This document shows positions 27,342 through 39,464 of a stretch of 64,000 nucleotides of DNA, piece by piece. A model generated the notes under the pieces. That model had not been told where the DNA came from and did not search any database. It was given only the letters and a program-made list of their open reading frames with translations. Both the position numbers and the translations under genes were made by a program. Origin of the DNA: Pithys albifrons albifrons (lineage: Eukaryota > Chordata > Aves > Passeriformes > Thamnophilidae). The stretch's first letter is position 1. Each line of letters starts with the position of its first letter. The stretch lies in the NCBI RefSeq assembly GCF_047495875.1, contig NC_092464.1, positions 23,778,865 to 23,842,864 on the forward strand. The letters run 5' to 3'.

Positions 27342-27542
27342 GTTGCAGTAAAGTTTGCTCCTCAGTTCTCTTTAGCTTACCGTTCCTTGCCAATGTCACC
27401 TAGGGAGACATTGCACTCTGCCTTTTGTGACTGGACCTGCCTATCCCGTATTGGCCTTTTTAGCCACCAGCACACTTGCAGCAAGCGTGGGTAGTGCCCT
27501 TCTCAAATCTTCGTTTGCGAAGCCTGGGCATGATGATGATGA
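27342..27542 (+). mobile_element. RTE-clade LINE 3' end (AviRTE-like) with ORF terminus
   Basis: A frame open from 27342 to the TAG at 27492-27494 encodes the end of a non-LTR reverse-transcriptase ORF. Its last residues are 'CDWTCLSRIGLFSHQHTC', then SKRG and stop. The SRIGLxSHxxxC signature, with spaced cysteines, is the usual C-terminus of RTE-type LINE proteins. The short 3' UTR (27495-27528) contains a stem-loop, CTTCG (27509-27513) loop TTTG and CGAAG (27518-27522). It ends in an (ATG)n tail at about 27530-27541; short microsatellite tails rather than poly(A) are an RTE trait. The segment 27486-27524 matches the 3' ends of the two SINEs in this window. The copy is 5'-truncated; its left edge is uncertain because a TGA in the same frame sits just upstream (27339-27341). 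I found no clear target-site duplication. Assignment to AviRTE is inference. Confidence 0.8.
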
Positions 27543-29035
27543 CTTAGTTTGCATATAAATGGAACATTCAGCTCTGTGCGATATAAGTGGTGTCTGCTTC
27601 ATGAAAGTCTGATATCAACAAAATCCAGAATTGTGTGTTTTGCTTGTTGCAAAGCTAACCCTACATTTTCCCAGTCAACAAGAGGTATTCTCTTGGATAT
27701 CTCACCTTCAAATGTCTGTAATGCTCTGTTGTGCTTAATTTTCCCTTTTAATGAAGTATAAGGCACTTCACTTTCCCTGGGCAGTCAACCTCCCACGTTC
27801 TACTGAACTGAGCTTCCAAAGTCGAAGAGAGATTCTTATTACTGTTTAAATACAATGCCATACTTGCCAATCTTGTCCTTTGCTTTTGTCCTAACACCTA
27901 CATGATAATGTATATGAGATGAGAAACAGAAAATACTTCTTTTGTGATAAACATAGGTGTAAAACCATAACCAACTAGTTGGGACCATAAGTTTTACAAG
28001 CTCTGATCTAACACAAGTGATTACTTCTGGGGTTCACATATAGAAAAGTAATACATACTTTGAGCACAAACGTAATCCCAGTGACTGTAACTGGGGTAAC
28101 AGAACTCCAAAAATTTCTGCCCAGAAGTTTTTATGGCATGGGACCACAATTCCTTTCTTGCATTGATGAGAAACCATACATTCAGGGTTTGTCTCTAAAT
28201 TATGTGTTTCCAGATTCTCATAGCCTTATTTTATGGGGATATATTTTGATTTGATATGAAATAAATTACTCATAGAGGACGATACAACCTACTATATTTG
28301 AGTATGTTACCTGATCTATGTAAACCCATGAGCATTTGTTGACTGAGGAGGTTTTCTTAATGGTAATAAGCATGACTTCTGTCATATTAAAAATCTTCAG
28401 TAATAAATTCTAGATCACCTGAAAAAAAACCCAAATAATTTTTCTTTCCTTATCTGTTTTGATAAAGACATAGTAAAACTTAGCCACTGATAAATTGACA
28501 ATAGTTAATGGTAACAAGTATAAAAACCAAGTTCCAAATAGTACATGACCAAATTATCTTGCATCCAAACATGATTCCAAATCGTTGAATTCTAGGAAGA
28601 AAAGCAGTAAGTAAATGGTCCCCTTATAAAATTATGAGCTCAAAAGTTTTTAATAAAAGGAAATAGTTACCATACAATATAAATCTAAACTGCGAAACTC
28701 ATTGCCATAGTATATTGCAGAACTCAAAACTATAAACAAGCTCAGAAAATAATTGCACAAACCAAGGAAAGAAAATGTCTGCTAAGTGCTATTAAACCCA
28801 AAGACTTGGATATAAGTTCCAGCTTCTTTAGTCCATGATTTATATATAGATTGCCAGGAACCAGAAGGATGTAGCAGTGAAAAAGCCATGGGAGAATTGT
28901 CACTTGAGCATCTTTTCCCAGACAGTGTCAAAGTCTGAACAATGGCGTTTGTGCTCTCCTAATCACAAGGAATACTAGGCAAAGTTTCTGCTAAGTGACA
29001 GAACTGGTCTGAGCCACCTTTCTTAGGTGGCCAAC
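27543..29035. other. Unannotated sequence
   Basis: Nothing recognisable is seen between the RTE fragment and the ACAA repeat. The sequence is AT-rich and the open frames are short. Confidence 0.55.
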
Positions 29036-29170
29036 TACAAAACAGAAAAAAACAGAAAAACAAACAAAAAAACCCCACAAACAAACAAACAAACAAACAA
29101 ACAAAACCTCCAAAAGCAAGCAAACAAACAAACAAAACCCAACCAAACAACCAGCCAAAAACAAAAAAAC
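29036..29170. repeat. (ACAA)n simple repeat and A/C-rich low complexity
   Basis: The core 29078-29105 is a clean run of ACAA units, flanked by interrupted AACAGAAAA, CAAACAAA and CCAAC variants. The whole plus strand is nearly free of T. A cysteine and phenylalanine-rich minus-strand frame across it (28959-29150) is only the translation of this repeat. A short perfect hairpin, CCACCT-TTCTT-AGGTGG, lies just before it at 29015-29031. Confidence 0.92.
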
Positions 29171-32100
29171 TTTTAACAGTTTCCTGGACAGGTTACATCC
29201 TAGTTAAGTAGTTGCAATACCCTAGATAGGCAATCCAAAATTTGCAGTTAATACTACTATATTAACAAAACATAAAAAGGGGGAGTTCTTCCCATTCCCT
29301 AGACACTGCCCTGCTCTCCTACTCTAAGTGTCTTTGGAGAGCAATTATGATCTGAAGAACTGTTTTATTCTGGAAGGAATTCTTTTATTCACAGTGGAAC
29401 ATGCCTGAATTTTACAGATCCCCACCAAAAAAAAAGAGATTTTGTGAGTAGTTGGTGAAAGAAGCCTAAGGAAAACGTATACCTAATCCTATTAGCTGAC
29501 TTAATTTAGAATTATTAAAAGGCTTGATACACAGGATACGACACAATCTTTCTAGCAGGGTGTGATGTAATCTATTTTTCTTCCTCAGCTAGCAGATGGC
29601 TTACCTTTAAGTAATTTCCAATATGTTAAGAGATCAAAAGCCATCCTTATGCCATGGAGGCAGTAATCATTCCTCTCTGCTGGGGGTTGCTTGGTACTAT
29701 GGTGGGGATATGCAAAAGCTGCTGGCATTTCCAAGCATAGAAGGCCGACATTTCTTCAGACTTTGAAGTTAATAATCCTTCAGAAGTTAAACTGAGAGAT
29801 TTTCAAAACCCTTTTAATGTTCTATATGCCATGTGCTAAAGTAAATATCTGTAAGTAATCACTGTGGACTAGTGCAAGGAAGCCTTGCACATGCAGCTGT
29901 GGGGTGCACGGCACCACAGGTCGGGCAAGGCACCGCTCTGCTGTGGCAGCACTGCCCTGGGGTGGAGGCTGACTGGGGACACAACTCGCCCTCGGGACCC
30001 TGCTGTCACCTCAGTGCATACCTAAGTGCCAGAATGCCACACAGTAGCCCTACATGTGGCCTAAGAGCATCCCTGTGGTGTGCTCTCCCTTGCTGAATCT
30101 CTGTTTATGGTAGCACTGTGTATCACAGATTCACTCTGATGACTTCCTCTCTGCAGAGAGACCAAAGTTTTGTTTTCCTGTAAACAGGAGGCCCAGCCCT
30201 AAAACACATATCAGCAGATGGGTTCAGACAATAAAGGAGAGGGGATTGGGATTGCTCATGACTGCATCATTGATAATACACTGTGCAGTTTCCAAAGCAG
30301 ACATATTACATTTTGTGATATCTATCCCTATGTTAACCTTGGAAAGCAATTTCTGTATAGATAGCTTTAATTCCCTCCTTGGATCAACATTCCCCACCTG
30401 CAATAGGAAGACCATCCCACCCAGGAAAGAAGAGCACCTGCCCAGCAGTGGTCTGGGCAGATCCTTGTTTTGGAAGAGAGGGCTCAAATATTTTGGGTAA
30501 AGAACAGCAAGTCTTTAAAAAAATTGCCTACTGGGCACTACTTATCTGGCAACTGCAGTTTTTGACATTCTTAAATTAAAAATGACAATCAACATTACCT
30601 TTATTCTCTCAATATGATTTAGCAGTTGGAAACTTCTAATCAACTTCTTCTACAGAAAAAGGATGCAAAAATTAGTACTCAGAAATAATAATGAAAGGAT
30701 CTGTACTTAGGTGTTGCTAATACCGACTCATTAAAATACTTAAATAATTTAAAGTGAACTCTGAAATTAGATTAACCTATACAAAAGCCTAAGATTACAG
30801 AAATAACTTAAGGCCATTTAATGTTAAATTAAAAATAATACTTGACTTAAGCATATTTATTTTTGAAATTTTAAGAGAGTCCCACCATTCAGGAGTAGGG
30901 TTTCAATGACTGAACACCTGGAAAAATGTTTGCTTTTGCCAGCTGTAGCTTCTCCACAGGTGCAGAGAATTTTTCTCCATTTGGCCTTATTCAAGACATT
31001 CACTCAAACTGAAAAAACTGATTGTGTACTGAAAAAACAGAAAAGTTGGGGGTTTTTTTCTTTCAATCTATGAATAAAAATTGGGTGGTAAAGAGTTGGA
31101 TGTGTTAGTTTAAACTCTTACAAAGTAGTATGTCAAGAAAACCTCAAGGCCATTAACAAAATGCAGACTATACTATCATAGTAAATTTTAACATATTTTG
31201 ATAGCAAAAATAATAAATTTCCAGTACATTCCAGTTAACAGGAAGCATTTTTACAGCAGTTTCCTGCAAGCATCCCAGCCAAATTTATAGGCTACTTTTG
31301 AGCCAAAGAGTAATCATCTGGCTGATAGGGAGCATCATATACTGTTTTACGAGTGTAGGACAATGGAGAAAAAAAGGTGAAAGATATACAGTATGCAATA
31401 ATATCATTACAAAAAACACATGTAAGGTGCACCCACAGCACAGCAAATATTTCCTGAGTGGTTTGAGTTGCCTAACAAACAACATCTGGAAGTTGAGGCA
31501 GATGTGTGGGGAGGCAGCCAGGTGCCCATGGCCGAGGTGCAGGGAGCAGACTCTGCTGCAGGGTGCAGGTGGGATTGTGCTGTCTGTGTTGGACACAGGG
31601 GAAGCCCTGGCTGCCCATGCCTTTACACAGACTGGGATGGAGCGCTGGGTGCAGGGTGGCTTTGGGTCCCCATGGCTCAGGCAGAACTTCAGCTGCTGTG
31701 GCCGTGCACAGGGAATCAGAAGGGCTCCTTAGCTGCTCTCTGCTGAATTCAAGCAACTGTTTCAATGTGTTCATGGGCTTAGGAATCAGCTTCATTTTTC
31801 TAGGCATGAATACAGGGGGATATCAAACATGGCACACTCTGGGGTAGGGTTTAGCAAATGATTGCTATGAATAGAAAAGAAATATTGGCAAGGATACTCT
31901 TTACTTGCAATCAGGAAAAGCCCCTTGTAAATAGTCTGCTATTTTGGGCATGCTGTAAAGGTCTGGTTTACTTGAGGGAATTAGATATAAAAACATAACA
32001 AAACACCAGTTTCTGATAACCATTTTTATATTAGTTGTAGTACAAACAGCCTCCTGACATCTTGCAAGTCTCAGCTGGAGAAGTCCAGCCCCTCACTGAG

Positions 32101-32499
32101 GATCCCAGAGTTCTCACCCTGCAGCTTGTGGAAGCCTAGGGCAAAACAGTGGGCTCAGCTGTAGCTAATTCTGTCCTTTTTCTTCTTGACTTCTTTTCCT
32201 GAGAAAGTAATTCTCTGTACATGGAGATCTATCTGTCTTCTCCAGTACTTCTGCAGTGACTGTGCACTCTCTTCCCTTGCAAGCATTTGCTGCCTGCTTC
32301 ACTGGGCATAAGGACTGCTGACACCCTGTTTTCAGGTGATCTGGGTGCATCCCCCTCCTCAGCTGCTGCTGCTCTCACTCTGTGTTCTCATCTGTTTGCT
32401 TGTCTTTTACTCATACTTTATACACATCAATAATTTTTGTCCTGTGCTGTTCACTTGTCAGTTTTCAGAACTGAAGAACTATCTGGTTTATCTCTGATT
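29171..32499. other. Unannotated sequence with two GC-richer patches
   Basis: Two patches, about 29870-30110 and 31490-31740, are clearly richer in G and C than their surroundings and contain many overlapping short frames on both strands, including the longest of the window (144 codons, 31298-31732). The translations in competing frames are rich in Ala, Gly, Cys and Trp and match no family I know. Neither patch is dense in CpG, so they are not obvious CpG-island promoters. They could be decayed retroposons, old GC-rich LTRs or conserved regulatory DNA. Confidence 0.5.
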
Positions 32500-32590
32500 T
32501 TAAGTTAGGAAACTGAGGCTTAGAGAAGGAATGTAATTTATTTAATGCAACCCAGGATCCTAGTGCTTTACTCAGTCACCTCTGCTCCCT
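32500..32590 (-). mobile_element. MIR-like SINE fragment (minus strand)
   Basis: The plus strand contains AGGAAACTGAGGCTTAGAGA, then GGAATGTAATTT, then CCCAGGATCCTAGTGCTTTA. This follows the order of a reverse-complemented MIR element: the GGAAACTGAGGC core-to-tail block, the AAGTNACTT region and the AACCCAGG block from the tRNA-derived B-box side. The central part is shortened. Assignment is by eye and the copy is old and diverged. Confidence 0.5.
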
Positions 32591-35036
32591 CTCTAAGCTC
32601 TCTAATTTTAATAAAATGAGCCTTTGCTTTGACTTCAATATCTATCTTCTTAATGAGAAATGTATACTTAGGGGAGAGCTAAAATTAACTTATTGGTCCT
32701 TTCTCATAAAAATGAAATGTCTTCAGTCAGGTGAAATCAAGCAACAGGTTTAAGCAAATAATAATGATCTGTGTGACCACAGGGGGGAAAACAGTCAGCA
32801 ATGCCATGTTAGGAAGACACCCTTGTATAGTCTGGGGAAATCAAGCAAGATGTCCTCTGGTGACACATATCTTGTGGAAATATCTAGTGCAAATCAGTCT
32901 CTTTCAGGTATGGCAGCATGGGAAATCAAAAATGTAAGTTAGCAATAGGTGTCTGAGGAGAAGTATGAATCTTGTAGCCACTAAAATAAAGGGAAAAATC
33001 TCTCTGATTTGCACTTACATTTCTACTGGGTATTCTGTATTCTTTCCACTAGCTAAGCTGAACTGGATGCCCAAAGGAAATAAACTGAAATTTCCATAAT
33101 AGTCTATAAATAGGGAATAGCCAGGTTCATGCCAATTAAAAAATGAGCACATCCTCAAGTTCAGAGCTCAGTGTCTAGGATTCAAGTCCCTGTCTGAGGA
33201 CACATTTGCAAAATACAGACATCTTAGCAATGCTTCCCATGTATATTTGCTGCCTGAAATATGAACTGAGAAGGAACTCAAGCTGGCATATTAACAAAAG
33301 CAGAAGACACCAGTTTCTTCCAAGCACAGCACATGGAACAATTATAAACAAAAATCTCTCTGATATATAATCCAGTGCAGGCCAACGGTACAGAAGGCAT
33401 CCCATCCCAAGGTGTCTGGACATAAAGGGCTTGTCAAAATGAATATGAGATGACTACTCTGTGTCTGTATATATAGAAAAAAGCACAGCACAGCAGTGAC
33501 TGCACAGCACTTTCTGTATTCCTACTGTGTACCATACAAAGATTTTTCAGTTCATACATCATTCACAACTTGCTACAGGGATTCCACAAAGCCCGTACAT
33601 ATCCTTTACACAAAGGAAGGAGGGGCAAAAGAATAGATTCAGAAAAGAAAAGATTCTGAAAATATGTCTGCTGGAGGAGTAGTCAGTGTCAGGGCCACTA
33701 ACAACACACAAAGCTTACCAAGACGCAAAATAAATAAGTAAATAGTGACATCGCCCCTACCCTGTCCAAGCCACTATGAAGCAGGGTCACATCTCAGATA
33801 TAATGGTGTGTTTTCTCACAGTAGAGAAAGCAAGCAACCTCCAAAGCATTTTCTTCCTCTTCTCTCATGATGTATCTGCACCATTTGGCATACAATGGGA
33901 AAGGAAAAGGAATAAAAGACTGTGTATACGAAACTATGTGTGGGGAATCAACTCGCCCAGCTTCAAGGTAGGTATCTCATCTAGGATACCTATTTAAGCT
34001 CTTCTACAGCGTGTAGGGAGAGAAACCCCTCTCCAAGGGCCACACCTTTCTTCTCTCTTTGCAGGCTATCGTGTGAGCCTGACAACAGCAGAGATGCACA
34101 CAGATGGACAGTGGATAAGCACTGTGGCATTTACTCTTTATACAGGACACCTACCTTCTTGACCAGGGATTGAACCCAAACCCTCTCTTGCTGAAAGATT
34201 CTCTTTTTCTTTTTCTTTTTTTTTTTTTTTTGCAAAGAGTGTTTGCATGGGGACACATCGGAATACCAATGCTTTACTCACAAATGTGTGTATATGGACA
34301 GTGACAAAAAAATGACAGAGTCATCTGTAGTAAAAGCAATTCAGAAGGCAAATTTGCAGCTAGAAAGTTCAAAGTCAGTGACAAGACAGAGCAGATTAAC
34401 TTGAATCTGGATGATCATTTCTGGTTAGATCCCTTTTTGGGATTGAAAACAATAAAATGAAGGAATTCTTTGGCACAAACCATTTGTGAAGCAGACACAG
34501 TGACACTAAGAGAAGATGCACCAAAAATGAACCACCACTTTACACTGTCTCCCCCAAATTTTTTAAGAAATTACAATATTATCTAGTATGATCGAAGGCT
34601 ACAGGTAATGCCTGATGTTGTATTCCTTGATGCACCATCATAATTTACTATTTAAGTAAAATATGCTGAAGAAAATACTTTGAAGAGCTTCATAGAACGT
34701 TTATATCACTATGGGTTCTCTGCCATGAGCAGTGGTTAAAAAGTAGTTTATAGATACTGCATTACACATGAGGCAGCACTGCAGCATAGAGCCAAACCCA
34801 GATCTAATCTAGAAATGTGTTTTAACTCTGAAATGAATACTGTAAAGCAGGTTGCCTGTTAGTTCAGTTTCAGTCATATTTTATCTCCTGGGGTTTTGAG
34901 CTGATTGTAGCAGAAAAAGGTGCCAAGGCAGTCCCTTATATTAAAATATATGGATTACATATGCACCAAGTTTTATACACAGTTTAAACTTAAATATTAA
35001 CAGCATAAGGCAATTTGGGATGTAAACTGTTTTCAG
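32591..35036. other. Unannotated sequence with a T-rich tract
   Basis: No gene or named element is recognised. A pyrimidine tract of CTTTTT-type units followed by a long T run lies at 34199-34231. A tRNA-B-box-like word (minus strand GGTTCAATCCC, about 34170-34180) lies nearby without an A box at a suitable distance, so I do not call a SINE there. Confidence 0.5.
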
Positions 35037-35108
35037 ATGTGTTTACAGGCTTGAGTGGAAAGGAGAATATTAATGGTATTCAAACTGATGGCAGTCCGGA
35101 TGCGGAAG
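35037..35108 (+). other. Candidate 72-nt symmetric cassette exon, unknown gene
   Basis: An acceptor TTTTCAG ends at 35036 and a good donor, GAAG|GTGAGC, follows at 35108/35109. The 72 nt between them are open in one frame and give residues beginning VFTGLSGKENINGIQTDG and ending SPDAE, with split codons at both ends (phase 1 to phase 1). A phase 1-1 exon can be included or skipped without a frameshift and is common in extracellular modules of adhesion proteins. A second AG at 35048 would give a 60-nt version in the same frame. I do not recognise the peptide. The polypyrimidine tract is weak and chance occurrence is quite possible. Confidence 0.2.
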
Positions 35109-38100
35109 GTGAGCTTCAAAGTTCTAAAGGGGAGCTGCTGTGTTTCCCAAAAGCTATAACTTTGACATTGACATTAGCTCTACTTCTCCCTTATACAGCA
35201 ATGTGTTGCATTATGGCTGTCTAAATATTCCTGGAAGCATTTCAGAGATTTTGTGACCCAGATGTGGATTATGTGTAACACTAACTACGTACATGCTGGA
35301 GATGATTACGCTGGGAGCTTTCAGATTCCATTCTGCATGTGTAGCACTGAAAAGAAACTTGACTTGTACTTATGAAATTCCTTTTGACCATAAGAAAAAC
35401 AGAAGGAAAACCCCTTTGGAGACTTCCATAATGGGAAACAGGAAAGAGGGCTGTCGAGTGGAAAGTTTGCAGCACAGGAAAAACAATGGGCTATATAAAC
35501 ATAAATGCCATTATCAGATACTCTACAATGGGCTTGCAATAGGCCCGAAGTTCAAAATATGCAGTGATTTGTGTTTTCATTGAGATCTAAAGATTTCTTT
35601 ATGGGCTATTCCTGTTCATGTTGAGATCAAGTGGTATTTTGATACTGACAAATGGGCATAGGTTGAAACACAGGGATAGTGGTTGAAAAAAGACACTGTT
35701 TATGAGAATTTTCAGCATCTTAAATCATTTTTCTCCTTGGTTTTGCATATCTTCACAGGCAAAGCAGTAAAATTGGAGCACTTGTTGCCAAACTTTCTTG
35801 GGTAGCAATGTGGTAAGATTCAACAATAGCATCTAAATATTAAAAAAACCATCCTGGTATTTCAAAGTTCCATCCATGACTTTAATTTTTCTACAGGATT
35901 GATAAAAGGCCAGTTATTTCATGAACATGAGAGACTTTGTTCTAGGGAACATACTGTATCTTGTTGTTTAGACCTCAGTTAAGGACACTCTTCCAAGGCT
36001 TCCCTCAAAGGAAGAAAACACAGATGATGCCACAGCTTGGCTGCTGGATGCTTGAGGACTGCAGATGAAGAAGTTGATTATTTATTTAGAGTATTCCTAC
36101 AGTGCGCCAGAGGTGCAGATGGTAGATGTTCTGCTTGCAGACCCTCTTTAAAACAATTTAAAGTCAGTCAGCAATCTCTAGGGAATAGAGCCTCTTTGGC
36201 TCCCAGTGAAAGTCAAAGCAATCTCCAGACAGTTTATGCTAGCTTACATTTATACTTTATAATCTATGTTGCAACAAAATTCTCTAGAACAGAAATTTAC
36301 CAAGCCAGAAGCTGCTCTGTTTTTAACTCAAGGCCATAGAATTTTACAGATTAATGGTATCACCAGTTATCCTTCCGAGGTAGCTTTCTATCTCCTTTGC
36401 ACTGATGCAAGAAAAGGCTCTAAGACATATCCATGGGATAAAAGTTGTATCCTTGTTCCACAGGTTTTATGGTACTAGAAATGGGAAAGGAAAGGCCACT
36501 GATTAAATACAAACCTTTTTATTGTTATGGACACCAATGCCATTAACAGCAGTGCTTCGTTTCAAAGTTTTAAAAACATTTCCTATAAAATGCCTGTTTC
36601 TCTACATTGCTTGTGAATTGAGGCTATCTTGGGCAAATGCATCCTTACTATAAACACTAAATTTAGGTCAGATGAATTCCACTCCTCACTTGTATTTGCC
36701 AAGTACATCCGGAAGCTCAAGAGAGTCACTTGCATGGTTTCATGTTTTATCCTGAAAAAGGCTAAATTCAGCTCAGCATTCTCTGCAGCACGGGCTGTTT
36801 CCTGCAGAGACAGCCAGGCTGAAGATGGAGCAAGATAGGACAAGCTCTCTTATGCAGAAGATTTTAGAGAAAGAATATATATTCTCCAGGTGGGATATAC
36901 AAATCCTGGGCTTTCCCTGCCCAGGAAAGCGGAATCTATTGTATGGCACTTTCTCTCTGATTCTGTATGACTGCCATAGTGAGAGCTGGATATTGCTCTT
37001 GAAGTCTGTAGACTGAGTTAGACCTAGTGAGAGAGATTGTGTTATTGATTAGATATACTGAATGTATAGCTTATCTTTTATCTTTAAAGATATTTCACAG
37101 CTATTTTGTTATTCCTGTGTTTGAAATATTGTTGGTATACATCCATATCTTCTACTTTACTAAAGCCAACACCAAAGATTTTTAAAACAGTCTCCTCTGC
37201 CTCAAGAATGAAAAAATAAATATTTTTATGGCCTCTAGAAACTGATCTCTTTCATCTCAAGAATCTTCACTGGCAATGTTTAGATCTAGTAATCGGGTTA
37301 CAACCATGTTGAAAGATACACCCTCAAGTGAATGAGTAATGTAGTTTCTGTGTAGCACAAAATATACATACCTGAAATGGCACCATTTACTCTGGATGAT
37401 CTCTACTATCTTAAAATAATATGATTCAATTAAAGCTGGTTGATTTAATAAGAACAAGAGTGAATTATCTAAGTGGAATCAAAAATACTTGTTTATTGTA
37501 CAAATATTAAATTTGCCCTTACACCCTGCCTTTATTCACAGGGTGTTCTATCCATGCCTGGGAACTGACTCCCAGCATCTCTTGGGTATCCTCCACCTTG
37601 GTGGCCACCTCCAGATGGAAGGTCTCTGCTGAAGGAGGTCCCAGTTCCCCTGGCTCATCTAGTAGGGTTTCCACTCCCTATGCCTGGGAAAATGTCTTTT
37701 ATCTGTGATGCTCAGTCCCACTGAGGCTCAGTGTGGATTAAAAGTCCTCTTCCTGGCTTCTATTTTCAGTTTCTTTCTTTTTCAGAATCTGAACAAATGA
37801 GGAACTGATTGGTTATATAAAGAGAGCATATCTGCCCTTTTGGTCACTGCTTACTCCACACTATTCTGGATGGTTCTCCCAAAATAGTAGTTTAAAAAAG
37901 TGATGACTGTGTCGTGCAAAAAGGACAGACAAAGGTTTCAATTTGTCAGAGTATTCTCTGCGTTTTCTAGTCTGCAGTTCCGTGGAGGTTTTCCTAAATG
38001 AGCTGTGGCTGAGGGAAGTACAAAAATTAACTGCCTCTCTTCAGGATATAAGGTGTAAAATTAAAGCCATCAGAAAGAGGAAACCATGTTTCTGACAACC

Positions 38101-39097
38101 AAAGGCTCAACTTCTGTCAGCTCTGTGCTGAGCTCTCCCCACCATTGTCTGCCCTTGGAATTAGGTTCCAGTTGCCGTTTTCTGAGGTACCTCATTGAGT
38201 ACAGCTTAAATTTTCCTTATGTATGATTTGAAAAGCATAGCTATACTTTCTGTTCAAGCCAGTCACATCATTTTCAACGACTCTTTTATTCTGGAATTAA
38301 TGATAGAGCATACTTTGTGGTCGTGTTGTGCAGATCCTAGGAACAAATTACTTCAGACTGCTCTAGTCATTGAGGAGAGACAGGACCTTCATGGCATAAT
38401 TCATCTTTCCTAACTTAAAAAGCTGGTTTAGGAGGAAATAAATCACCTTCTGGAAGTGTCTGTCTCTCCCCACTGACTATTAAGGGACCCTAATGACTGG
38501 CAGAGAATAAGTGCCTTACTTCAGGGGTCTAAGATGAAGGGCAATGGATCTCATCATAAATAGGCAGCTGAACTCTTCACCTAGACTGCATTGACTAACT
38601 GGGAAGCAACTCCAGGCAAATGTAAGCATCCCCAACTTTGTGTCTTCATGAAAAAGGTGATTTTCTTTAAGGATTGAAATGCTACTTCATTAGTATCTTA
38701 GAAGAAGAAAGAAAGAAATATCCTAGGGACAACATTAAATACAAGCTGGTAGCTGCCAGCAGAAGAAACCACAAGCTATACCTATTGACTGTTTAGATGT
38801 TCCTTTAAATTTTCAGGGTAGAATTATGCTAGAAATTAACTAAGATACTATTTTGAGACTGTTTATGAAATCAACACTAGTGTAAAAATCAAAGAAATAA
38901 AATCTTTCATTTCAGTGCAAAAATTAATAGGCATATAAAGCCATCTGGCATCTTCCACCCAAAAGGAATAGTTCATTGGATAAGATTGCATTCATTTCCT
39001 GGAAGTGGCTGGATGGTGTATGCAACTTGGTACCTTGTGACAGATGTGGTAAAGGAACCTAAAATCGGGCATAACTGCTGCTTCTTTATACTGAAGT
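35109..39097. other. Unannotated sequence
   Basis: No gene is recognised. A GC-richer stretch at about 37530-37770 contains no motif I can name. It is followed by a promoter-like pair: an inverted CCAAT box (ATTGG, 37808-37812) directly before TATATAAAG (37814-37822). That could be a decayed LTR promoter or chance. Confidence 0.5.
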
Positions 39098-39409
39098 ACA
39101 AATTCAAAGAAGCAGTTAAATGCCTCCCTGACATCCGATCCCGTCAGATCTCGGAAGCTAAGCAGAGTCAGGCCTGGATTAGTACTTGGATGGGAGACCT
39201 CCTGGGAAATGCTGGGTGCTGTAGGTTCTAGTCCTGAGGACTCGAATGTCACTGTCCAAGCTCACTCAGCTGTGGCAGATGAACCTCAGGACTTAAACGG
39301 TGGGGCCAGTTCTGCGCACGCTGAGCCTCACCTAAAATCCACTGCGCAGGCTGGAAGGGCACACCCACGTGGGGACAGCCCTTCCCAAATCTTCGTTCGT
39401 GAAGCCGAG

Positions 39410-39464
<55 letters not shown>

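Noticed and set aside
28959..29150. Cysteine- and phenylalanine-rich minus-strand peptide
   Set aside because: It is the reverse translation of the (ACAA)n simple repeat.
31298..31732. Longest open frame of the window (144 codons)
   Set aside because: It overlaps five other frames on both strands in a GC-rich patch, lacks splice sites or a recognisable domain, and its first third is AT-type sequence while the rest is GC-type.
34140..34235. tRNA-derived SINE on the minus strand (B-box-like word GGTTCAATCCC next to a T-rich tract)
   Set aside because: No A box at the right distance, and the homopolymer lies on the 5' side of the supposed element, not at its 3' end.
39110..39229. A functional 5S rRNA gene
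   Set aside because: It has an added A in the middle, altered bases in the 3' part, a divergent 5' third and no downstream T-run terminator; it is embedded in a SINE with target-site duplication.
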